NCBI GenBank assembly: GCA_014529385.2
Contig: CM043953.1
Span: forward strand, 86,886,342 to 86,950,341
DNA length: 64,000 bases
Source of the DNA: Adiantum capillus-veneris
Taxonomy: Eukaryota; Streptophyta; Polypodiopsida; Polypodiales; Pteridaceae
Reading direction: 5' to 3'
Shown: piece after piece, positions 56,328-64,000 of the stretch
How the letters are laid out: every line of letters starts with the position of its first letter
Numbering within the stretch: the first letter of the stretch is position 1
Notes under the pieces: generated by a model
The model's input: the letters and a program-made list of their open reading frames with translations, nothing else
The model's database searches: none
What the model was told of the DNA's origin: nothing
Position numbers and translations under genes: made by a program

Positions 56328-57835
56328 GAAAGATACACAACTCCTTTACAGCCTCTTAACAGCAAAAAGAAAGCAATGGTAAATGCAGAGGTCAAAGTTT
56401 CGAAGAACACTATTTGGAAGAAGAAGACTTCGTCAACCATTGCTTCAACATCAATACCTGTCTCATCAAGCAACCACAATTTGCTACCAAGGAATGAAGA
56501 GCAGATATATGCCAATGTATTGGACAACATGCATCTCAAATAGAAACTAAAGAGAAAGGCCTAAACATCAAAAGCATATGGAATTGGATTTCAGGCCGCG
56601 ATCAGGTAAGTCCAAGTCGCCATTAAAAATACATGGCATAAGAGTCTAGAGTCGGGCAGCTGAGACACTAAATGAGCGAAGTGTCAGACCCAAGCTTCAA
56701 GTTAATATTTTTTTGTGGTCTATGAGTCTAGCTAATAGGTATAAGCTCAAGCTGGAGAGTTGAGCATACATAAAGTCATGTCGCTCATGCTGGAAGAGGT
56801 GAGCATAAGAGTCAAAGTCCATATAATATATAAGGTGGAGAAGGCGGAGTAGTCAAAACAAAAACACTCATGCACTTGACACAGTGAGGAAGAGTGGAGA
56901 AACCTCAACAGCAAAAACCCTTCTTGTGAGTAGTGAAAGCTTTTGAAGCACTCATGCTATATGTTTTGCTCGTTACACTAACTCCATGAAGAACCCATCA
57001 ATACTCTTCTCTCGCACCGCATCTTGTTTAACATGCATAGCTCTGTGCAAGCATATAGATGTCCCATCATTGGACATATGCATTAGGCACTCTTTTCTAT
57101 TCCACCCATGCACTTACACAAACAAATGACGATGACCAAGCGGAAACAAGTTTTATAAGCCTTTGCTCAACAGCAATGACTCTGAATTCAAGCTACTAAC
57201 ACTTATCCATGTATATCAAGTCCATACTAGTAGCCATATGGCCATATGTACTTTAACTCAGCATAACTCTATAACATCAGAACCTAAGTACATATAGCCT
57301 CGCATTTAATTATGACTAAAGACATTTTTTCCCACTGGGTTTTTCCCTTTAGTCTTATCCAGGTATCTAAGACCTTCATTTTGCATATACACTACATTTT
57401 ACTTTTAATCTTTTATTGTTTATAACAACAAAAACAAGAAGAACCACGATATCCCCACACTACTAATTGCAAATCTACTGACAAGTCAAAAGGGAGAGGG
57501 CAAAAAACAGCTTGACAAAGCTTCAAGTCAACTTAAAGGTACAATTGCCAGATAACAACCACAGGAAAAGAAAATACTAGAGCTACAATGACAACAACCT
57601 GCTGCACCTACAAGTCGATACAACCTCATGCAATTCAAGATACAACAACCAATCGGAGCGGGAGAGTTCCAGGCTTTAGATACACTACAGGTACAACTTC
57701 AAGGCAGCTTTAATATCATGCAAAGCAACCAACTGTAGAAGAGGCTGCCACAACAACTTCAACCAACACCAAGACATCAAGAACTCGTCAAGGCCAGAAA
57801 AGGCATAGGGTCTTATTGGGGACGACAAGAATTCG
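56328..57835 (+). other. 3' untranslated interior of the gag-protease element
   Basis: 1.5 kb with no recognised domain and no RT or integrase motif in any frame I read. It contains a perfect splice-donor-like CAG|GTAAGT near 56607, short repeats ('gagcataagagtc' words, 56740-56815), and a hairpin with 8-base arms GACTAAAG/CTTTAGTC (57314-57321, 57347-57354) around 'ttttttcccactgggttttt'. Confidence 0.55.
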
Positions 57836-57846
57836 GAGGGGGAGAG
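57836..57846 (+). other. Polypurine tract
   Basis: cggagggggagag directly before TGTTGAAAGG, the LTR start. Confidence 0.85.
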
Positions 57847-58916
57847 TGTTGAAAGGACGCCCTTTCAACAACGTTTCCACAAAGATTCCATTAAGATTCC
57901 TCAAAGATTCTGTAAAGATTCCACATGAAGATGGTGATGAAGTAATGAAGATGAAGATGGATGCTGCAACATGAAGATACGAGTTCATGGACGTCATCAA
58001 ATATCCCGTTATTATTATTTTTAGCAATTACGGCCACTTTTATAATGTTTACAGGAACCTCATATTTTAAATCGGCACTTGTATTTTGGCCGCAGATGTT
58101 TGTATAATGAGTAAAGCCAACTCAGTTTCTTGTAATTAAGCTCTATAGAAGCCTAGGGACAATTCAGGTCATTTGGCCGGACATTAGGTTTGAAGGCTTG
58201 GTATATAAGCTGAAACCTAAGGCTTTGTAAAAAACACATTACGTTATCTCAATTAATATACAGTCGTGGGTTCTGCAGCACATGCTAGTGAGCTTCACGC
58301 ACACACACCGTCGCGTACACTAGTCACATTGCAGATATGAGAGTAGGAGCGTGTTAGCATCGAGGAGCTCTCCGCGTCAACGCAAGCAATGCAAACCGAT
58401 GACCACATCGCGAGCACGCCTGCTACGAGCTATATTTGGTCGTAAGTACCTCAAACGACATCCGATCTGAATGATCAAGTAGTCGTTAGAATCAGGGCGA
58501 GAAGCTCTTCGTGTTGATGTCTTTGTAGATCAGTTCCGGACACTTTGGAAATTATTGTTTTGAGTCTATCACGATAGAGATTAAAGGTCTTACAGTTATG
58601 GTTTTCAGGGTTTAGGTGTTTGGCCATACAGGATATATCCTTGTGAGTCTTGCCCTCCGATTTCGAGTCATTCTGATATGATTTGAGATTGTTTCGAGCT
58701 TGTAGTGTTTCGTAGGATGCGTTGTCTGTGTCTTTGCTTTATGGTAGTGTTGTGGTAGGATTAGTGACTGTAGAGTGTTGTTAGTGTCTAGCTCAGGATT
58801 GACAACCCAGAGATTGCCTCCATGCCCTAGTCGGGTTAGCTACGTCCTCGGATTGACAGTTTGTTGGTATGTGTTCTCGCTGTGCTCCATCGTCCGTCGC
58901 GGTGAACCCGCTAACA
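57847..58916 (+). repeat. 3' LTR of the gag-protease element
   Basis: 1070 bp, starts TGTTGAAAGGACG and ends CCGCTAACA. TATA box at about 58203 (gtatataagc). A degenerate leader palindrome at 58562-58581. The last 285 bp match the truncated 5' LTR. Confidence 0.88.
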
Positions 58917-59187
58917 CTGATGCTCAAGCTTACACCAGTTGTTGGCACTACAAGGACCCATAAGTGTAGGAAAATGTTGATGCAATTGTTTGGTGTTGGA
59001 GACCAAATAAACACGAGACATTTTCTAGAATTAAAACTCCTGAAAGGCATGCTCTAAAAGCCAAAAGAAGGGCTGACCCCCGTGCACATCAATCATGTTT
59101 GAATCAAAGGCTTGATATGGCATCAAATGAGGAAAAAATACATGGGAGTCTATATTGTCATTGTACTAGTCAATTTTATAAACAAGA
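58917..59187 (+). pseudogene. DUF7869-like gene remnant, part 3 (3' end)
   Basis: Directly after the LTR the reading is DAQAYTSCWHYKDP, two near-adjacent stops (TAA, TAG, each one C-to-T step from Gln), ENVDAIVWCWRPNKHETFSR, IKTPERHALKAKRRADPRAH and a run to TAA at about 59187. It has coding character and lies where the gene of parts 1 and 2 should continue, so I infer it is its C-terminal part. No direct homology proof from within the window. Confidence 0.45.
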
Positions 59188-59513
59188 TCGGTAATTGTAT
59201 CTTTTTTGCTTTAATTAATTCATGGTTTTCTTCTACTTCCTCCCTATGTATTCTCTTAAGTTTTGGTGTCTATCAACACCACAATTTACAAGATTATCAT
59301 CTATAGCTACCAACAATAGATGAATATAGCTACCTCATTTTCTCCCACTTTAAGTAGGAAATTCCCAAATCACACGAAACTTGCTCTCTTCTAACTGTAC
59401 TGTAATCGTAGGAAGAATTGTAAGAATTCAAGCGGCGATGCACTGACAGCAGTTTTGTTGTTCTTCTTTGGGACCCATTTCTTTGCGATTATTGGCTGTT
59501 TTGTTGCTGGCTC
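59188..59513. other. Junction region, no gene recognised
   Basis: Lies between the gene remnant and the minus-strand gag-protease element. On the minus strand one more KKWVPKKN motif (about 59465-59490) continues the frame after the stop at 59514, and 'aaagtgggagaa' near 59345 could be a purine tract. No LTR could be matched to it. Confidence 0.45.
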
Positions 59514-60560
59514 TCATTTGGGAACCCATACTTGCCCGTGCTTCGTTTGTGTTTGAAGAGACTTCTTTGGGATCCACCTTTTTGTTGTGTGAGTCGATAG
59601 TGGTCTTTGCTTCAGCCCTTGTACGCTTGGTTGGGGACGGGGTTCAGGCTTTGAAAGTTGATATTGTGGTTGTTTTGGAATCCAAATGAATTCCTGACTT
59701 TTTTGTGCTTGAATCAACTTCTTTGGAGCCCAAACCTGAGTTGTGAAAGCTTGTGACTTTGTGATATTCTTACCCGTTCGTGCACGCTTTCCTTGTTTTT
59801 GTTTGGGTGTTGGATCTTGGGATTTGTCATTAGAGATCTTTGTCTTCTTGATCCATATCTGTTTTTGGCCGATCTGGCTTTTTGGTATCCAGATTTGTCG
59901 AGCTTTTTGGCTTTGACTTGTTGTCCTGTTCTTTTGACATGTCATGGTTGTTGCTGAAGGGGTTGGTGATAATGATGGCCTGAGTTGATGATAGGGGATG
60001 TCGTAAGATTCATCACTATCGCTACTATCCTCAGCAAGGTTGACTTCTTGTACTTTCCCTTGATTTTTTGGCTGGTAGTGGAAAGTTACTGTCTGTTTGC
60101 TCGTGGGTGGTAGTTTCTTGGAGGACTTTTCTAGCCCATTGATTGAAGCATTGTTAGCTTGTTGCTCTGGTCGTATTCCTCCTAGTTGAGTCTTTGCATC
60201 CTTATTAGGAGCCATGTATGAGGATGCTTGTGGTGGCTGTGTCTTCACCGAGGACTTTGGAATCCACTTTTGATGCACTTTATTTGTGTAGCGATGGCAT
60301 TGATTCCCGGGTCGTTGATCTTCTTGAAGCTTGAAGTGTTCTATAGAGTCATAGAACTCGTCGTCTTCTTCATCTTTTGATTCTCCACATTTCTTTGTTT
60401 TCTCCTTATGTCGAGAGCTTGTTGATGTCTGGATATCTTCATTTTCCTGGATTACACTCACTGCAAAATAAGGAACGACATCATAGCCATTTTCATCACA
60501 AAAATTTGTTGTGGGAGCATCCTCCACGGCGCACACGTCCAGAGTAGCCAAGATGTGTTC
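59514..60560 (-). pseudogene. W-x-P-K repeat region of the second gag-protease element
   Basis: 345 open codons in frame with the protease upstream (a TAG at 60561 intervenes, plausibly from TGG). It starts ILATLDVCAVEDAP and FCDENGYDVVPYF, which match the frameshifted sequence near 54640-54690 of the plus copy. An acidic stretch (GESKDEEDDEFYDSIEHF) follows, then six W-(I/V/A)-PK motifs: QKWIPKSS, QIWIPKSQ, QVWAPKKL, FIWIPKQP, KRWIPKKS and QVWVPK at the end. The second retropepsin-like domain of the plus copy is absent. The region is long, basic and low in complexity. Function unknown. Confidence 0.75.
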
Positions 60561-61363
60561 CTATCCAAAAGGCTCTAACTCTTCTTCAGGAAATGGTTCT
60601 GGGATATAGTCCAGATCCTCTATAACACGCTCTAGGATACATTCCTCACGTTTCAAGCTATCACATTGTGAAGCTCCACACATCCACAGTTCTTTAGGCT
60701 TACCTAACCAAGCTGGAAGTTCTGATCGTGCTACTGTGGCGGAATCAAACTCCTCAACCGGTGTTCTCGTCACATCCCTATAGCTATGGTCCCTCAAGTT
60801 TACCTTTTTTATGGTTTCCATATGTCTCAGGTATATATGGTCAAATCCCCAATCTTGGACCATTTTCAATTGTCGCATGAATGGTCTTCCCAGAATGATG
60901 TCATAGTTGTTCTTCTTGCCAAAGTCAACAACAGCAAAAGTGTGTTCATATTCAATGCCACAAGAAGTAACAAGTACTTTTTCTAGCAGTCCTAGGGGCT
61001 TCTCCTTGTGTCCGTCTGCAAGCTACATGGTCATTCGTGTGGATATCAAGGCAGGTTTTCCCCATTTTTTCCAAACCTCTTTGGTTGCAATGGACACACC
61101 AGCTCCACTGTCAAGGATTGCCATGGTTTTTACACCATTGAATTCCATAGGAAGGGTGGTGTTTCCATCTTCTCCCTCGTAATACTCGCCTACCTTGTAT
61201 AATGGCACCGGCCTAGTATTTAGTTGAGGCATTTCAAGCTCTTTGATGCCTTGCTTGATTTGAGTCGTTGGGGTTTTTACACCAAATTTCTCTAGACATT
61301 TACCCACATTAGCCCACATGTTTGGTCTTATTCTGAGCAACTCGGCTAACATTATTGTACAGG
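60561..61363 (-). pseudogene. Protease of the second gag-protease element
   Basis: Reads TPVTCTIMLAELLRIRPNMW, PVPLYKVGEYYEGEDGNTTL, LPMEFNGVKTMAILDSGAGV (active-site Asp-Ser-Gly intact), a TAG at 61023, LADGHKEKPLGLLEKVLV, HTFAVVDFGKKNNYDIILGR and PFMRQLKMVQDWGFD, then the conserved WMCGASQCDS tail. Colinear with 53780-54640 of the plus copy. A +1 shift at about 61363 separates it from gag. Confidence 0.85.
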
Positions 61364-64000
61364 TGACTGGGGTATAGAATATCTACTAGCCCCTTTGAAT
61401 CGATGGCTTTGTTGGGAGACAGTATCTGTGATGGGACTGCAACCACATCTGACTTGGTTTCGTACTCTCCCATGTAGGACGGTAGTGTTCTTAGCGAATG
61501 GGGTTGACTATCCATAGATTGTACAGATCCTTTGTCGCCCCAATACAATCGCACATCCAGATTCATTTGAGATCCAGTCTCAAATTCCTCTATTGGTGGA
61601 AGAAAGACTACTCGTTCATCACCAGTCTTGTCTACTCCTCTTCTTAGGTCATCGGCTTCATTGGCCTCTCTGACTTGTTTCCACAATTCGTCAAGACCAT
61701 CTATCTCTTTACAATCCTCAGGTATAGCTTGGTGAAATCCCTCAGAAGAGTTATCCGTGGTATTCAGTACTATCCTTGGTTCTAATGCTGGGTCTTTGAG
61801 GTTTGGTCTGTGCTCATGACTAGAATCTGGCTCTTTTAGTTCCTGGTTTGGTGGGATTACTTGTGTAGGCATGACACGGATCACATCCTCAGGTTTTGCA
61901 ACTGGTGGTTCTAGTAAAGCTTGGGCTATTTGAATCATTTTCTTACACATTTCAAACCTTTGCTTTTCTAGTTCCGCATAGGGATATGTCATCCACCTGT
62001 GTTCTTGGGTTTGGTTGTTTTTGAGCCTTTCATCATAGGCTTTCAAGAGGGCATTTAATGTCTCATTAACCTTCTCTGCCAACACAGATGCTCCTAAACT
62101 AGCACTTCTCGGTTTCTCATCTGTTGATGGTTCTTCTAGAGGTTTAACCATCTGTGTAAGAGAAGGTGCCTCCTTTTCCTCATGTTGTTTTATCTTCTCC
62201 CGAGCTTCGGAAAGCTTCTCAGCTAGGGATTTTTGCTCTCGTTCCCTGCGTGCTTTCATCCTAGTCTTTCTAGCTTTCCAACTATTTCGTTTGCTCTTGG
62301 TTTTCTGACTAGGTGCGTCTGTCTTTGGTCCATCATCTTTCTTTGGACTCATGTCACTTTCCGTGTTCTTTGTCTCTTGATTCTCATTAGCTTTCTTTTG
62401 AGCTTGTGTTCTCGTAACCACTTGAACTACAACATTTTCATTTTCTGAGCTACTAGGGAGCTGAACAATCCCTGATACATTTGTCATGATTTTCCTGACT
62501 TGGTTTGGTTTTTTCGGGCAATCGGGGATCAAGTGAGTGATGCCACACTCAAGACAATAGGCATTTACTTCAATGATCTCCGTATGAGGACGTTGTTTGA
62601 CCAAGTGATTGTCACGACTTTTGTGACAATCTATCTCTGGTTGAGGAGATTCTTTTAGCATTTCCTGTTGGCTATAAGCAAGCTTTGACCTAAATAAGCC
62701 GCTATTTGCAATGAATCGCAATGTCCTTTCGTCCATTTCATACCTTCTTTCTTTCGACTGAAACCCAGGAGGTGGAGGTTGTACCGGCCTCACCACTCCA
62801 TGTGTTTCTCTCACATTTTGTTGCTTCGAAGGGTAGTACTTACTTTGGTTGCTATACCACATTGTAGCTGGTACTAGCGTTGGTTTATTTGATGATTCCA
62901 TCATTGGCATGTATCTCATGTCTACCTGCATTCTAGCAACTGGTAGCGGAGGTTGTTGTCCTAAGACAAGCTGTGGCCTTAAAACTCCTACTGGTCCTGG
63001 CGCATTCCCCGTAATGTATCTAGGTGGAGTAGGTGCTTCTGGAACAGGTTGTACATACCTCTCCCTAGCATTTTCCATGCTATAATAGCACTCTTCCCTT
63101 GTATAGTTCGTCCATTTTCTCTCAATTTTACACCACTTCGGCTCTCCCAAATTAGACCTTACAAGAGGAATCAACCTCTCGTCGATAAGCTTTTCTTGAT
63201 CAATAGGTGCCGTTGGCTTGGCAATGGACTCACTTATCTGTGAAACACTGTGCGGAGAGGGTGTGTCATCTCCTTGACTCTTTAAGTCCGTTTCTTTGTA
63301 TGCCTCACAATTATCCACCATATAAAGGGCTTCTTTGATCAACTCGTTTAGCGTCATCCTCCTTATCATATGCAAATCCTTTTGAAGGCCCGCATGTCTC
63401 ATTCCCTGGATAAAGATCAGCATCAGTCGTGCTTGCGTAGGTAATTCTGCTCTCGGACAGAGCTTAACATATTTCTTGAGCCGTAATGATGCTTTGCGTA
63501 CTGATTCATTCTCTTTTTGTTTGAATCTATGGATTTGCGAGACCGTGTTGTGAGCAATGCCTTTTGGCGAGAATTCTTCAATAAACTCCTCAAACAGCTC
63601 ATCTAGGGTCTCAAAATCCCATTTTTCCATCGAGTCGAACCATGTAGCTGCATCATCTTCTAGAGTCAATCCAAATCCCGCAAACTGTGTCGCAAAATCT
63701 AAAACTTCCTCTGCTCTAATCACTCTTCTAAAAGCTGATACGTGATCTCTCGGATCTTTATCTTCGGAGTATTTTCTGTTTACCCATTTTTGTACTTGGG
63801 ATGGTCTAACTCGTCGATTGTCCACAAGTCTAACCAGAGACTCTCTCAATCCTTCTCTCGTTATCTCTCTTGAAGGGAATCCTGGTGGCTCTCTTCTTGG
63901 AATTCCTATAGGAATTCTCGTGTTTGGTGGAGGCATTTGTGGTCCTTCATTGACCAAATATCCACCTCTTTCTAGTACAGTCTGTGGATTTGTGCTTTCT
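61309..64000 (-). pseudogene. gag of the second gag-protease element (5' end beyond window)
   Basis: The longest open frame in the window (882 codons from 63957). The frame stays open to the window end, adding ESTNPQTVLERGGYLVNEGP, which matches the plus copy, so the true start lies outside. Capsid: VRPSQVQKWVNRKY, FGLTLEDDAATWFDSMEKW, FIQGMRHAGLQKDLHMIRRM. Linker with PQPPPPGF. One Cys/His cluster, CLECGITHLIPDC (about 62520-62560), matches the second cluster of the plus copy. A Lys/Arg-rich coiled-coil-like stretch (RKTRMKARREREQKSLAEKL) and the linker to protease follow. It ends by frameshift at 61309-61363. Better preserved than the plus copy. Confidence 0.9.

Larger units (their letters stand above)
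42628..58916 (+). mobile_element. gypsy-type gag-protease retroelement (TR-GAG-like), carrying Copia-2
   Basis: A truncated 5' LTR (42628-42900 plus 48435-48449, split by Copia-2), a primer-binding site TGGCGCCACTGTCGGGGAC, a 2.6-kb leader, gag and protease frames, a repeat-motif ORF, a purine tract and a full 3' LTR (57847-58916). No RT, RNase H or integrase motif is seen in the 9.4-kb interior. The primer site is of the type found in large plant gypsy elements. It inserted in the DUF7869-like gene remnant. Elements with LTRs and only gag have been described in plants as TR-GAG, and this resembles them. Confidence 0.8.

Noticed and set aside
42628-58916. Endogenous pararetrovirus or envelope-bearing virus
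   Set aside because: The frames are gypsy Gag and protease. No movement protein, RT or envelope-like membrane segments are visible, and the ORF after protease is a basic repeat region without hydrophobic stretches.
58944-58960. CACTACAAGGACC as another CACTA terminus
   Set aside because: It falls inside the coding-like gene remnant (WHYKDP), has no subterminal repeats and no partner end.

Overview
The window is transposon-dense nuclear DNA from a land plant. The evidence is plant-type Ty1/copia and Ty3/gypsy elements, an En/Spm (CACTA) element with short spliced introns, a tRNA-derived SINE, very long CT/GA microsatellites, and no intact host gene. The broken host-type gene belongs to an uncharacterised family (DUF7869-like) that I associate mainly with seedless plants, algae and animals. 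A fern, lycophyte or similar large genome is therefore possible, but the sequence alone does not fix the taxon.

Layout. 1-975 is the 3' end of a non-autonomous gypsy derivative (LARD-like). 976-9700 is mostly non-coding, with one acidic hypothetical ORF (1475-2158, -), many CT/GA/GT microsatellites, a 42-base poly-G run, hairpin repeats and a SINE. 9734-10311 is a gypsy gag fragment, followed by a solo copia LTR (10548-11298). 11299-13952 holds nothing recognisable. 13953-21620 is a decayed Tat-like gypsy element on the minus strand (gag, protease, RT-RNase H, second RNase H, integrase). 21621-22822, 42254-42627 and 58917-59187 read as three pieces of one DUF7869-like gene. They are separated by a CACTA element (23169-42253, target duplication GAG) and by a gypsy gag-protease element (42628-58916). 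The CACTA element itself carries a copia element (Copia-1, 25067-30597, duplication GGCAC) and a complete LARD (36608-41757, duplication GTGTG). The gag-protease element carries a second copia element (Copia-2, 42901-48434, duplication GCGTA) inside its 5' LTR. A second gag-protease element lies tail-to-tail on the minus strand (59514 to the window end).

How the parts relate. All coding sequences in the mobile elements are broken. Many stops fit C-to-T decay (CGA to TGA, CAG to TAG). Copia-1 and the CACTA transposase encode otherwise recognisable full domain sets.

The most unusual system is the gag-protease gypsy family. It has no recognisable reverse transcriptase or integrase in either copy. 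In its place is a C-terminal region of repeated W-[IV]-P-K motifs. The plus-strand copy also has a leader built from diverged tandem units of 299-300 bp, each carrying the 20-base palindrome GAGTCTATCGCGATAGACTC or a variant, one of them with a compensated base-pair change.
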